Counted from the first letter of the stretch, positions 31,926-41,768 are shown. The stretch: 64,000 nt of DNA from an uncultured Modestobacter sp. (GCF_947486615.1 NZ_CANKUD010000004.1:425858-489857); one strand, 5' to 3'. Numbers and translations are program-made. Notes: generated by a model not told the origin, from the sequence alone.

Positions 31926-32773
31926 ACCTGCCTGCGCTCCCGCCCGCGGCGGTCGCCCTCCTCGCCTGCCCGGTCTGTGGCCAGGGGCTGGCCGCGGACC
32001 CGGCCGGGCTGCGCTGCGCCGCCGGGCACGCCTTCGACCGGGCGCGGCAGGGGCACGTGACCCTGCTGCCGCCCGGCGGCACCCCGCACGCCGGCGACTC
32101 CGCGGCGATGGTGGGCGACCGTGCCGACTTCCTCGCCGCCGGGCACTACGCCGGGATCACCGCCGCGCTGGCCGATGCGGCCCTCGCCGGGCCGTCACCG
32201 GCGACGCTGCTGGACCTGGGCGGCGGCACCGGTGCACACCTGGCCGGCGTGCTCGACCGGGCCCCGGACGCCGTCGGGGTGGTGCTCGACGCCTCCCGGT
32301 ACGCGGCCCGCCGGGCGGCACGGGCGCACCCGCGGGCGATCGCCGTCGTCGCCGACTCATGGGCACGCTGGCCGGTGCGGGACGCCGCGGTGGACCGGGT
32401 GCTGGTGGTGTTCGCCCCGCGGAACGGTGCCGAGACCGCCCGCGTGCTGACCCCGCAGGGGCGGCTGGTCGTGGTGACCCCGGCGGCGGACCACCTGGCC
32501 GAGCTGATCGGCCCGCTCGGGCTCCTCACCGTCGACCCGGCGAAGGCCGACCGGCTCGCCGCCGGCCTGCAGCCGCACCTGCGCCCGGTGGCGGCCTCCG
32601 GCCACCGGACCGAACTGGCCCTGGACCACGCCGCGGTGCGCACCCTGGTCGGCATGGGCCCGCACGCCCGGCACCTGGCCGACGGCGAGCTGGACCGGCG
32701 GCTGGCCGCGCTGCCCGAACCGGTGACGGTGACGGTGGCCGTGGGCGTCGGCACCTGGGAACGGGACGGCTGA
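31922..32773 (+). CDS. RlmA/TlrB-like rRNA (guanine-N1) methyltransferase
   Basis: The 283-residue protein has an N-terminal zinc ribbon (CPVCGQGL...LRCAAGHAFD) followed by GHVTLLP and a SAM-binding motif LLDLGGGTGAHL. The segment PHAGDSAAMVGDRADFLAAGHYAGI is the family signature between zinc ribbon and SAM domain. RlmA family enzymes methylate G745 or G748 in 23S rRNA hairpin 35, and some members give macrolide/mycinamicin resistance. Which guanine is used cannot be told here. It is co-translated with the upstream phosphoesterase and followed by a perfect hairpin. Confidence 0.85.
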   Translation: MNLPALPPAAVALLACPVCGQGLAADPAGLRCAAGHAFDRARQGHVTLLPPGGTPHAGDSAAMVGDRADFLAAGHYAGITAALADAALAGPSPATLLDLGGGTGAHLAGVLDRAPDAVGVVLDASRYAARRAARAHPRAIAVVADSWARWPVRDAAVDRVLVVFAPRNGAETARVLTPQGRLVVVTPAADHLAELIGPLGLLTVDPAKADRLAAGLQPHLRPVAASGHRTELALDHAAVRTLVGMGPHARHLADGELDRRLAALPEPVTVTVAVGVGTWERDG

Positions 32774-32788
32774 GCCGGCCCGACGCAG

Positions 32789-32818
32789 CGAGGGCCCGGC
32801 CTGGTGGCCGGGCCCTCG
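32789..32818. terminator. Bidirectional terminator
   Basis: CGAGGGCCCGGCC and GGCCGGGCCCTCG form a perfect 13-bp stem with the loop TGGT, between the convergent methyltransferase and GlsB genes. Confidence 0.88.
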
Positions 32819-32855
32819 TCGAGCGGGTGTGCGGCCGGCTGTCGCCGGCCGGTCG

Positions 32856-33131
32856 TCAGCGGTTGACGCGACGCTGCTTGCCGGTGGCGGCCACGTAGAC
32901 GGCCAGCACCAGGATCGCGCCGATGATGGAGGCCCACCAGCCGCCCAGGTCGAACTCGAGGCCGTCACCCTGCACCAGGTTGAACACCAGGTTGCCGACC
33001 ACCGAACCGATGAGGCCGAGGACGAGGGTGGCGACGAGGCCGAGGTCCTGCTTGCCAGGGACCACGGCACGGGCGATCAACCCGGCGACGAAGCCGATGA
33101 GGACCGCCAACAGAACTCCGCCGATGCTCAC
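32856..33131 (-). CDS. GlsB/YeaQ/YmgE family stress membrane protein
   Basis: The 91-residue protein has three membrane segments with the family pattern GGVLLAVLIGFVAGLIARAVVPGKQDLG, then LVLGLIGSVVGN and WWASIIGAILVL. GTG 33131 follows a perfect AGGAGGT. Such proteins belong to general or envelope stress regulons in many bacteria; molecular role unknown. A SigB-like promoter (33196-33220) precedes it. Confidence 0.88.
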   Translation of the reverse strand: MSIGGVLLAVLIGFVAGLIARAVVPGKQDLGLVATLVLGLIGSVVGNLVFNLVQGDGLEFDLGGWWASIIGAILVLAVYVAATGKQRRVNR

Positions 33132-33195
33132 GGGTGACCTCCTGTGCGCGACGGCCGAGCCGCCAGGCGCTGGTCCGTCCAGCGCAAGATCATCG

Positions 33196-33220
33196 ATGCC
33201 CGGGGCGAACGTGAACAAAC
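33196..33220 (-). promoter_or_regulatory. SigB-like promoter for the GlsB gene
   Basis: On the minus strand GTTTG (33216-33220) and GGGCAT (33196-33201) are separated by 14 bases, close to the GTTT-N14-16-GGGTAT stress-sigma consensus. The start would be about 58 bases before the GTG codon. Confidence 0.5.
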
Positions 33221-33439
33221 TCCCGAGACGCCCCGGTCTCGGTTCCGTGCGTCACCCACCCGGCGCCGGGACGTCGCTCAGCGGGCTCATGACCTGCGGT
33301 TCCGCGAGTGGATCACGACATGTGTCCCGGACGGCGGCAGGTGGCCGGCAGGGGGCCTCGGGGGAGTGGGTCCCGGCGCGCCGCACCGACCCCCGCTCCC
33401 GCCGCGTCGGACGTGATGCGGCGGGCTAAGCTGCGCACC

Positions 33440-35200
33440 GTGACGATCGCACCTGCCCCGATCGTGAGCCGGCCGAGCCCGGCCCACGAGGCCCAGAAGG
33501 GGTCGCGGCTCCTCGGTCTGCTGCGCACCACCGACCACAAGACCATCGGCCTGATGTACACCACGGTGGCCTTCATCTGGTTCTTCGTCGGTGGCTTCAT
33601 GGCGCTGCTGATGCGCGGTGAGCTGGCTCGCCCGGAGCTGCAGTTCCTGTCGCCCGAGCAGTACAACCAGCTGGTCACGATGCACGGCACGATCATGCTG
33701 CTGTTCTTCGCGACGCCGATGTTCTTCGCGTTCGCGAACCTGATCATGCCGCTGCAGCTCGGTGCGCCGGACGTCGCCTTCCCGCGACTGAACGCCTTCT
33801 CCTTCTGGCTGTTCCTCTTCGGTGGCGCGATCGCCGTCTCCGGCTTCCTGACCCCGGGTGGTGCGGCCGACTTCGGCTGGTATGCCTACACCCCGCTGTC
33901 GACCGGCGCGCACAGCCCGGGCGCCGGCGGTGACCTGTGGATCGCCGGTCTGGCGGTCAGCGGTCTGGGCACGATCCTCGGTGGCGTCAACTTCATCGCC
34001 ACGATCGTCTGCCTGCGCGCGCCGGGCCTGACGATGTTCCGGATGCCGATCTTCGTCTGGGCGTCGCTGGTCACCAGCATCCTGATCCTGCTGGCCTTCC
34101 CGATCCTGACCGCCGCGCTCTTCGCGCTTCTGGCCGACCGCCACCTCGGGGCGCAGGTCTACACGCCGGAGAACGGCGGGCCGATGCTGTGGCAGCACCT
34201 GTTCTGGTTCTTCGGCCACCCCGAGGTCTACATCATCGCGTTGCCGTTCTTCGGCATCATCAGCGAGGTCATCCCGGTCTTCAGCCGCAAGCCGCTGTTC
34301 GGCTACAAGGGCATGATCTTCGCGCTGATCGGCATCACCGCCCTGTCGCTGGCCGTGTGGGCGCACCACATGTTCGCCACCGGCGCGGTCCTGCTCCCGT
34401 TCTTCGCCTTCCTGACGTACCTGATCGCCATCCCGACCGGCATCAAGTTCTTCAACTGGATCGGCACGATGTGGCGGGGCCAGCTCACCTTCGAGACGCC
34501 GATGCTGTTCTCGGTGGGCTTCCTGATCACCTTCCTGCTCGGTGGTCTGACCGGCGTCCTGCTGGCCAGCCCGCCGCTGGACTGGCACGTGAACGACAGC
34601 TACTTCGTCGTCGCCCACTTCCACTACGTGGTCTTCGGCACCGTGGTGTTCGCCGCCTACGCCGGCCTGTACTTCTGGTTCCCGAAGATGTGCGGCCGGA
34701 TGATGGACGAGAAGGTCGGCAAGCTGCACTTCTGGCTGACCTTCATCGGCTTCCACGCCACGTTCCTGATCCAGCACTGGCTGGGCAACGAGGGCATGCC
34801 GCGTCGCTACGCCGACTACCTGAGCATCGACGCACAGGGCGCCTTCACGTGGATGCACACGGTCTCCACGATCGGGTCGTTCATCCTCGGTGCCTCGGTG
34901 ATCCCGTTCGTCTACAACGTCGTCAAGTCGTGGAAGCACGGCCGGCTGGCGCTGCGCGACGACCCCTGGGGTCACGGCAACTCCCTCGAGTGGGCCACCT
35001 CCTCCCCGCCGCCGCGGCACAACTTCGTCGAGATCCCGCGGATCCGCTCGGAGCGCCCGGCGTTCGAGCTGCACTACCCGCACCTCAAGGAGCGCCTGGA
35101 GATGGAGGCGCACGCCGGCAAGGGCCACCAGCCGTACGCCAGCGAGGCCGGTCTCACCGCCGGTGCCCGTCAGGGTGCCGACGACAAGGACCCGACCTGA
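33440..35200 (+). CDS. ctaD: Cytochrome c oxidase subunit I (aa3 type)
   Basis: The 586-residue protein has twelve membrane helices and all metal ligands of haem-copper oxidases: MHGTIML (low-spin haem a), [10 protein letters not shown] (CuB and cross-linked Tyr), the AHHMF pair, and VVAHFHYV (haem a3 and haem a). It ends in a soluble tail. It catalyses oxygen reduction in the terminal oxidase of the cytoplasmic membrane. The GTG at 33440 fits the usual short actinobacterial N-terminus ([13 protein letters not shown]); upstream in-frame ATG/GTG codons at 33413-33416 lack a ribosome site. TAAGCT precedes it as a possible -10. Confidence 0.95.
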   Translation: MTIAPAPIVSRPSPAHEAQKGSRLLGLLRTTDHKTIGLMYTTVAFIWFFVGGFMALLMRGELARPELQFLSPEQYNQLVTMHGTIMLLFFATPMFFAFANLIMPLQLGAPDVAFPRLNAFSFWLFLFGGAIAVSGFLTPGGAADFGWYAYTPLSTGAHSPGAGGDLWIAGLAVSGLGTILGGVNFIATIVCLRAPGLTMFRMPIFVWASLVTSILILLAFPILTAALFALLADRHLGAQVYTPENGGPMLWQHLFWFFGHPEVYIIALPFFGIISEVIPVFSRKPLFGYKGMIFALIGITALSLAVWAHHMFATGAVLLPFFAFLTYLIAIPTGIKFFNWIGTMWRGQLTFETPMLFSVGFLITFLLGGLTGVLLASPPLDWHVNDSYFVVAHFHYVVFGTVVFAAYAGLYFWFPKMCGRMMDEKVGKLHFWLTFIGFHATFLIQHWLGNEGMPRRYADYLSIDAQGAFTWMHTVSTIGSFILGASVIPFVYNVVKSWKHGRLALRDDPWGHGNSLEWATSSPPPRHNFVEIPRIRSERPAFELHYPHLKERLEMEAHAGKGHQPYASEAGLTAGARQGADDKDPT

Positions 35201-35249
35201 CCAGGGACCGCACCCTGCTCACCCCCCGCTAGTCCGGGGTGGGCCGCAC

Positions 35250-35284
35250 GAACGCCCCGCCAGCCACCGGCCGGCGGGGCGTTC
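35250..35284. terminator. Terminator after ctaD
   Basis: GAACGCCCCGCC and GGCGGGGCGTTC form a perfect 12-bp stem with an 11-base loop, 49 bases after the ctaD stop. Transcription of serB would then start independently. Confidence 0.85.
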
Positions 35285-35351
35285 GCGTTCGGCGGGGGCG
35301 GCGGGCGGGGGCCGTCCCCGGTCCCGTGGCCAGGTCCGGCACGATGGCGCC

Positions 35352-36602
35352 GTGACCGACCGCGCCACCGTCCCCGCGCCGATCGACCAGCCCGCCACCG
35401 CGGGTGCGTTGCTGACCGTCAGCGGGCCCGACCGGCCCGGCGTGACCGCCGCTCTCTTCGCCGCGCTGCAGGCCGCCGGGCCGGAGCCGGTCGAGGTGGT
35501 CGACGTCGAGCAGGTGGTGGTGCACGGCCAGCTGGTGCTCGGGGTGGTCGTGGCCGGCAGCGGTGCCCCCGACCTGCTGACCCGCCTGCACCGCACCGCG
35601 GGCGACGTAGCCGCCGCCACCGGCCTGCAGGTCTCCGTGGAGGCGGCCTCTGCGGGGCAGCAGCACACCGAGCGGACGGTGCGGCACCACGTGATCGTGC
35701 TGGGGCGCCCCGTGCCGCCGGCGGCGGTCGCCGGTGCCGCCCGGGCCATCGCCGGGGTCGGCGGCAACATCGAGGCGATCCGGCGGCTGTCGGACTACCC
35801 GGTCACCAGCTTCGAGCTCACCGTCTCCGGCGCCGGCTCCACCCAGCTGCGCACCGCGCTGGCGACCGTGGCCGCCGAGACCGGCACCGACGTCGCCGTG
35901 GAGCAGGCCGGGCTCTCCCGGCGGAGCAAGCGGCTGATCGTGCTGGACGTGGACTCGACCCTGGTGCGCGGTGAGGTGATCGACGAGCTGGCCGCCCGGG
36001 CCGGCCGGGCCGCGGAGGTCGCCCGGATCACCGCGGCGGCCATGAACGGCGAACTGGACTTCGAGGAGTCGCTGCGCGCCCGCGTCGCCGTCCTCGCCGG
36101 CCTGCCGGTCGGCGTCCTGGACGAGGTGCGCGAGCACCTGGTGCTCACCCCGGGGGCCCGCACGCTGATCCGCACGCTCCAGCGGCTGGGCTTCCGCTGC
36201 GGGATCGTCAGCGGCGGCTTCACCCAGATCACCGACCCGCTGGCCGAGACGCTCGGGCTGGACTTCGCCGCTGCCAACACCCTGGAGGTGGCCGACGGGA
36301 AGCTGACCGGTGGGCTGGTGGGCGAGGTGGTCGACCGGGCGGGCAAGGCCCGGGCGCTGGCCCGCTTCGCCGCCGAGCACGGCATCCCGCTGGAACAGAC
36401 GGTCGCCGTGGGCGACGGCGCGAACGACCTGGACATGCTCAACGCCGCCGGGCTGGGCATCGCCTTCAACGCCAAGCCGGTCGTCCGGGAGCAGGCGCAC
36501 GCGGCGCTCAACCAGCCCTATCTGGATGCCGTCCTGCAGGTGCTCGGCTTCACCCGGGACGAGGTGCTGGACGCGGACCCGGGCGTCAGCCCGCTCGGCT
36601 GA
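35352..36602 (+). CDS. serB: Phosphoserine phosphatase, SerB2-type with ACT domains
   Basis: The 416-residue enzyme removes phosphate from L-phosphoserine in the last step of serine synthesis. Two ACT-type regulatory domains come first (LLTVSGPDRPGVTAALFAAL; HHVIVLGRPVPPAAVAGAA). The HAD catalytic domain follows with motif I VLDVDSTLVRGEVID, motif II SGGF and motif III/IV K...VGDGANDLDML. The layout matches Mycobacterium SerB2. GTG 35352 lies about 11 bases from an ACGATG sequence and lacks an RBS, so it may be leaderless. The last 17 bases overlap the convergent pncA gene. O-phosphoserine is also the substrate of the CysM encoded nearby. Confidence 0.93.
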   Translation: MTDRATVPAPIDQPATAGALLTVSGPDRPGVTAALFAALQAAGPEPVEVVDVEQVVVHGQLVLGVVVAGSGAPDLLTRLHRTAGDVAAATGLQVSVEAASAGQQHTERTVRHHVIVLGRPVPPAAVAGAARAIAGVGGNIEAIRRLSDYPVTSFELTVSGAGSTQLRTALATVAAETGTDVAVEQAGLSRRSKRLIVLDVDSTLVRGEVIDELAARAGRAAEVARITAAAMNGELDFEESLRARVAVLAGLPVGVLDEVREHLVLTPGARTLIRTLQRLGFRCGIVSGGFTQITDPLAETLGLDFAAANTLEVADGKLTGGLVGEVVDRAGKARALARFAAEHGIPLEQTVAVGDGANDLDMLNAAGLGIAFNAKPVVREQAHAALNQPYLDAVLQVLGFTRDEVLDADPGVSPLG

Positions 36603-37155
36603 CCTCGCCCTCCAGCTGCACGCCGGCGGTGCGCAGCTGGTCGAGGGCGGCGGCGGTGGTGGCCTCGGCGACCCCCGCGGTCAGCTCGAGCAGCACCCGG
36701 GTGCTGAAGCCGGCGGCGACCGCGTCCAGGGCGGTGGCCCGCACGCAGTGGTCGGTGGCGATGCCCACCACGTCCACGGAGTCCACGTCGTGCGCCCGCA
36801 GCCAGTCGGCCAGGCCCTGCCCGTCGAAGGTGCCCTCGAAGCCGGAGTAGGCCGCGGCGTACTCGCCCTTGTCGAACACCGCCTCGATGGGCCGGCGGTC
36901 CAGGTCGGAGTGCAGCTCCACCCCCGACGTGCCGACCACGCAGTGCGCCGGCCAGGTCTCGGTGTAGTCGGGCTGCTCGGCGAAGTGCCCGCCCGGGTCG
37001 ACGTGGTGGTCGCGGGTGGCGACCACGTGGGCGTAGTCGGCGGCGGCGAGGTGGGCGCTGATCGCCCGGGCCACGGCCGTCCCCCCGGCCACGGCCAGGC
37101 TGCCGCCCTCGCAGAAGTCGTTCTGCACGTCGACCACCAGCAGTGCACGCGTCAT
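36586..37155 (-). CDS. pncA: Nicotinamidase/pyrazinamidase
   Basis: The 189-residue isochorismatase-fold hydrolase converts nicotinamide to nicotinate. Visible catalytic and metal residues are Asp in VDVQNDFCEGG, the DHH..H metal site in ATRDHHVDPGGHF, Lys in FDKGEYAAAYS and the nucleophile Cys in GIATDHCVRATALDA with the preceding cis-peptide. It lies 52 bases downstream of pncB on the same strand, so the two form an NAD-salvage operon. Its 3' end overlaps the convergent serB gene by 17 bases. Confidence 0.93.
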   Translation of the reverse strand: MTRALLVVDVQNDFCEGGSLAVAGGTAVARAISAHLAAADYAHVVATRDHHVDPGGHFAEQPDYTETWPAHCVVGTSGVELHSDLDRRPIEAVFDKGEYAAAYSGFEGTFDGQGLADWLRAHDVDSVDVVGIATDHCVRATALDAVAAGFSTRVLLELTAGVAEATTAAALDQLRTAGVQLEGEVSRAG

Positions 37156-37207
37156 GACCCCATCCTGCCTGGCGCGTGGTGGCACGGCGCCCGGGCGGGG
37201 GCCTCCC

Positions 37208-38500
37208 TCAGGCGGTGACGGTGTCGATCGCGGCGTCGCCCCGGGACAGCGACCAGGCCTCGGCCGGCAGGGCGGTGCGCGCCTGCTCGTGCACCGTCCG
37301 GGCCTCGGCCAGCGCCTGCGCCGGCGTCCGGGGCCGGACCAGCTCACCGCTGCGGACCAGCGGCACGATCAGCTCCCGGTCGTGCTCGCCGGCGGTCACG
37401 GGGGAGGAGCTGACCACCTCGGCGGTCGCCGTCCCGTCCGCGTCGTGCCGACGGAGGGCGTGCTTGCGGCCGCCCACCGAGCGCTTGCCCTCGGAGTTCT
37501 TCGCCACCGGCACGCCGTCCCGCTCGACAAGCTTGTAGACCATGCCGACGGTGGGCGCCCCGGACCCGGTGACCAGCGAGGTGCCCACGCCGTAACCGTC
37601 GACGGGGGCGGCGGCCAGCGCGGCGATCGCGTACTCGTCGAGGTCGCTGGTGACGATGACCCTGGTCCCGGTGGCGCCGAGGGAGTCCAGCAGCTCACGT
37701 GCGCGGGTGGCCTGGATGGCCAGGTCGCCGGAGTCCAGCCGGACGGCGCCCAGACCGGTGCCGGCGACCTCGACCGCCGTCCGGATGCCCTGCTCGGTGT
37801 CGTACGTGTCGACCAGCAGGGTGGTGCCGGTACCGAGGGCGTCGAGCTGGGCGCGGAAGGCGGCCGCCTCGTCGTCGTGCAGCAGCGTGAAGGCGTGCGC
37901 GCTGGTGCCGGTGGTCGGGATGCCGTAGCGCGCGCCGGCCGCGAGGTTGGACGTGGCGGTGAACCCGACCAGGGCGGCGGCCCGGGCGGCGGCGACCGCC
38001 GCCTCCTCGTGGGTGCGCCGGGAGCCCATCTCGATGCACGGGCGGCCGCACGCCGCCCCGATCATCCGGGCACCGGCCGCGGCGATCGCGCTGTCGTGGT
38101 TGAGGACCGACAGCACCAGGGTCTCCAGCAGCACCGCCTGCCCGAACGGCGCCCGCACCGTGAGCACCGGGGAGCCGGGGAAGTACACGTCGCCCTCGGC
38201 GTAGCCGTCGATGTCGCCGGTGAACCGGAAGGCCGCCAGGTGGTCCAGCAGCCGCGGGTCGTCGATGCCCTGCGCCCGGACGGCGTCCAGCTCGGCCGCA
38301 CCGAACCGGAAGTCGGCCAGTGCGTCCAGGAAGCGGCCGGTGCCGGCCAGCACGCCGTAGCGCCGGCCGTGCGGGAGGCGGCGGGCGAAGACCTCGAAGA
38401 CGCAGTCACGCTCGGCGGTGCCGTCGGCCAGCGCGGCGGCCAGCATCGTCAGCTCGTACCGGTCGGTGAGCAGCGCGGGGCTGAGCTGGCTCGGCGGCAT
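37208..38500 (-). CDS. pncB: Nicotinate phosphoribosyltransferase
   Basis: The 430-residue enzyme makes nicotinate mononucleotide from nicotinate and PRPP. Family motifs are LLTDRYELTMLAAAL at the start, FEVFARRLP, a conserved His-containing GTSAHAF loop, VDTYDTEQGI, VRLDSGDL and GYGVGTSLVTG. Length and motifs match the actinobacterial PncB1 group. It is the first gene of a pncB-pncA pair and is divergent from clpS, as in mycobacteria. Confidence 0.93.
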   Translation of the reverse strand: MPPSQLSPALLTDRYELTMLAAALADGTAERDCVFEVFARRLPHGRRYGVLAGTGRFLDALADFRFGAAELDAVRAQGIDDPRLLDHLAAFRFTGDIDGYAEGDVYFPGSPVLTVRAPFGQAVLLETLVLSVLNHDSAIAAAGARMIGAACGRPCIEMGSRRTHEEAAVAAARAAALVGFTATSNLAAGARYGIPTTGTSAHAFTLLHDDEAAAFRAQLDALGTGTTLLVDTYDTEQGIRTAVEVAGTGLGAVRLDSGDLAIQATRARELLDSLGATGTRVIVTSDLDEYAIAALAAAPVDGYGVGTSLVTGSGAPTVGMVYKLVERDGVPVAKNSEGKRSVGGRKHALRRHDADGTATAEVVSSSPVTAGEHDRELIVPLVRSGELVRPRTPAQALAEARTVHEQARTALPAEAWSLSRGDAAIDTVTA

Positions 38501-38562
38501 GGACCAGGACGATAGGTGCCGGCCGAGTGGGCCGCCCGAGGCGGGCGTCCTAGAGTGATCAC

Positions 38563-38859
38563 GTGGCCGGACCCCTTGCGCCCGCCTGGACGCCGGAGAC
38601 GACGTCGCGGGAGGAGTCCGACCTCGACCGGCCCTGGGTCACCGTCGTCTGGGACGACCCGGTCAACCTGATGACGTACGTGACGTTCGTCCTGCAGGAG
38701 CTGTTCGGCTACGACGAGCCCACCGCCACGCAGCTGATGCTGCAGGTGCACAACGAGGGCAAGGCGATCGTCAGCTCGGGGCCGCGGGAGCGGATGGAGC
38801 ACGACACGAACCGGCTGCACGCCTACGGGCTGTGGGCCACCTACCAGCGCGACGCGTGA
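38563..38859 (+). CDS. clpS: ATP-dependent Clp protease adaptor ClpS
   Basis: The 98-residue protein has the ClpS core [43 protein letters not shown] in sections, with the substrate-binding DDPVNLM and the C-terminal [21 protein letters not shown] used to contact ClpC. It delivers N-degron substrates to the Clp protease. GTG 38563 is probably leaderless: TAGAGT ends about 6 bases before it. It lies 26 bases upstream of the DUF2017 gene, a conserved pair. Confidence 0.93.
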   Translation: MAGPLAPAWTPETTSREESDLDRPWVTVVWDDPVNLMTYVTFVLQELFGYDEPTATQLMLQVHNEGKAIVSSGPRERMEHDTNRLHAYGLWATYQRDA

Positions 38860-38884
38860 GCGGTCCCGCGCACGAGGAGGCGGC

Positions 38885-39397
38885 GTGAAGCCGTTCCGCC
38901 GCAAGGGCGAGGAGCTGGTGGCCCGGCTGGTCGACGCGGAGGCCGACATCGTCGGCCTGCTGCTCGACCAGCTCGAGCAGCTGCTGGCCGTGGATCCCGT
39001 CGACTCCGGCGGCGACCCGGTGATGGACCGGCTGCTGCCCCGCGGGCACGCCACCGACCCGGAGATCGCCGCGGACTACCGGGACCTGACCGAGGCGGGG
39101 CTGCGCAGCGGCAAGGCCGACGACCTGGCGATGGTGCGGGCCACCCTCCCGCCGCACGGCGGGGAGGTGCGGCTGGACGCCGACCAGGCACGCGCGTGGC
39201 TGCGCACCACCAACGACCTGCGGCTGGCGCTGGGCACCCGGCTGGGCATCTCCGCCGACACCGAGCCGCCGGAGCCCGACGCGTCCGACGACGACGCCGA
39301 CGAGGAGGGCTCCCAGCTGGCGGTCTACTACTGGCTCACCGCCGTGCAGGGGTCCCTCGTCGACGCGCTGGCCGCCGGACGAGGCGGCCGACGGTGA
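38885..39397 (+). CDS. DUF2017 family protein
   Basis: The 170-residue acidic protein follows clpS as in mycobacteria and streptomycetes. It is mostly helical, with FRRKGEELVARLVDAEADIVGLLLDQLEQLL at the N-terminus, DPVMDRLLPRGH and a second helical half TNDLRLALGTRLGIS. Function unknown; the conserved neighbourhood suggests a link to ClpS or protein turnover. A GAGGAGG site precedes its GTG start. Its last 62 bases overlap the convergent membrane-protein gene 39336-39692. Confidence 0.85.
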   Translation: MKPFRRKGEELVARLVDAEADIVGLLLDQLEQLLAVDPVDSGGDPVMDRLLPRGHATDPEIAADYRDLTEAGLRSGKADDLAMVRATLPPHGGEVRLDADQARAWLRTTNDLRLALGTRLGISADTEPPEPDASDDDADEEGSQLAVYYWLTAVQGSLVDALAAGRGGRR

Positions 39398-39692
39398 GCA
39401 GCACCAGGATGGCGACGAGCAGGTCGGTGAGGAAGAAGACGTAGACCAGGCTGTGCACCGGCACGTCCTGCACGATCGCCCCGATGCAGGACACCAGGGT
39501 GACGGCGGACAGCAGGAGCAGCAGGACGAGCCCGACCAGCCGGCCGAGCACCACCAGGACCAGCTCGACCCGGTCGGCCCGCTGGTCCGTGCTCGCCCGG
39601 CCGCTGCGGTGCAGCAGCCGGGACGCGCCGTGGACCAGTGCCGGCAGTGCGACCAGCACCACGCCGACCACCATGAGCAGCTCGATCACCAC
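39336..39692 (-). CDS. Small three-helix membrane protein
   Basis: The 118-residue protein has three hydrophobic helices: residues about 2-20 (ELLMVVGVVLVALPAL), 48-75 (VLVVLGRLVGLVLLLLLSAVTLVSCIG) and 80-105 (VYVFFLTDLLVAILVLLTV), and a basic tail. TAACGT ends 8 bases before the GTG at 39692, so a leaderless start is likely. The 3' end overlaps the DUF2017 gene by 62 bases. No family recognised. Confidence 0.6.
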   Translation of the reverse strand: MVIELLMVVGVVLVALPALVHGASRLLHRSGRASTDQRADRVELVLVVLGRLVGLVLLLLLSAVTLVSCIGAIVQDVPVHSLVYVFFLTDLLVAILVLLTVGRLVRRPARRRGTPARR

Positions 39693-39856
39693 GGTCGGCG
39701 ACGTTATCGGTCGGACACCCCTCCGACACAATCCGTTGGCGTCGTGCTCACCCCACGGGACGGTGTGCACTGCGATCGGGACCGGTGATCACCCGTTCCG
39801 GCGGTGGACCCGGGCCAGGGACGGCGCCCGCGGACGGCGCTGCCTAGACTGGCCCC

Positions 39857-40330
39857 GTGCTGCGCATCGACCGCGCGACCTACGACGCCATCGTGGCCCA
39901 CGCCCGGGAAGACCACCCGGACGAGGCCTGTGGCGTCGTCGCCGGCCCCGAGGGCAGTGACCGCCCCGAGCGCTTCATCCCGATGCTCAACGCGGCCCGC
40001 TCGCCGACGTTCTACGAGTTCGACAGCGGCGACCTGCTGAAGCTGTACCGGGACATGGACGACCGGGACGAGGTCCCCGTGGTCATCTACCACTCGCACA
40101 CCGCCACCGAGGCCCGCCCCTCGCGCACCGACATCAGCTACGCCTCCGAGCCCGAGGCGCACTACGTGCTGGTGTCCACCCGTGAGCACGGCACGCAGAC
40201 CGGCCTGGCCGGGGACACCGTGGAGTTCCGCAGCTTCCGGATCGTCGACGGCGAGGTGCGCGAGGAGGACGTCGAGGTCGTCGAGTCCTACCTGTTCGGC
40301 CACTCGCCGACCACCGTCGTCTACGACTGA
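39857..40330 (+). CDS. mec: Mec-type JAMM (Mov34/MPN) protease acting on CysO-cysteine
   Basis: The 157-residue JAMM metalloprotease has the zinc motif HSHTATEARPSRTD (HxH and the Asp ligand) with the catalytic Glu in DEACGVVAGPEG. In M. tuberculosis Mec releases cysteine from the C-terminus of the sulfur-carrier protein CysO. Here it is the first gene before cysO and cysM, the same order as there. A TAGACT -10 box lies about 7 bases before the GTG start, so it is probably leaderless. Confidence 0.9.
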   Translation: MLRIDRATYDAIVAHAREDHPDEACGVVAGPEGSDRPERFIPMLNAARSPTFYEFDSGDLLKLYRDMDDRDEVPVVIYHSHTATEARPSRTDISYASEPEAHYVLVSTREHGTQTGLAGDTVEFRSFRIVDGEVREEDVEVVESYLFGHSPTTVVYD

Positions 40331-40392
40331 GAAAGGACCCCGTTGCCCCCCACGACGCGCTCCGCGCGCCGCGGGGCCCTGCAACGGGGCCG
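40331..40392 (+). repeat. Stop-adjacent nested-palindrome repeat between mec and cysO
   Basis: It begins directly after the mec stop codon with GAAAGGACCCCGTTGCCCCCC and ends GCAACGGGGCCG. The outer arms CCCCGTTGC and GCAACGGGG pair perfectly and enclose an inner GC stem. Family members elsewhere keep the layout but change both arms together. The rest of the 40331-40493 gap holds only the cysO ribosome site GAAGGAG. Confidence 0.75.
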
Positions 40393-40493
40393 TACTGGAA
40401 TCGCCGGCTGGGTGCCGGCGTTCCTCCTAACAGTCGTTCCTGCGCGCCCGGCGCGCGATCCCCCGTCACCCCGTACGAAGGAGCCCCACAGCC

Positions 40494-40772
40494 ATGGCCA
40501 TCCAGGTCCGCATCCCGACCATCCTGCGCACCCACACCGGCGGCAACAAGACCGTCGAGGGCAGCGGCGCCACGCTCGGCGCCCTGGTCGACGACATCGA
40601 CAGCCAGCACCCCGGGATCAAGAACCGTCTGGTCACCGAGGAGGGCAAGCTGCACCGCTTCGTCAACGTCTACGTCAACGACGAGGACGTGCGCTTCACC
40701 GGTGCGCTGGACACCGCCGTCAAGGACGGCGACTCCGTGACGATCCTCCCCGCCGTCGCCGGCGGCTGCTGA
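40494..40772 (+). CDS. cysO: Sulfur-carrier protein CysO (MoaD/ThiS family) with encoded C-terminal Cys
   Basis: The 92-residue ubiquitin-like protein begins AIQVRIPTILRTHTGG and ends ILPAVAGGC. As a Gly-Gly thiocarboxylate it donates sulfur to CysM, which makes a CysO-cysteine adduct that Mec cleaves. The unusual point is a cysteine encoded after the Gly-Gly, so Mec-like processing may be needed to expose the active tail. It lies between mec and cysM. Confidence 0.9.
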   Translation: MAIQVRIPTILRTHTGGNKTVEGSGATLGALVDDIDSQHPGIKNRLVTEEGKLHRFVNVYVNDEDVRFTGALDTAVKDGDSVTILPAVAGGC

Positions 40773-41766
<994 letters not shown>

Positions 41767-41768
<2 letters not shown>

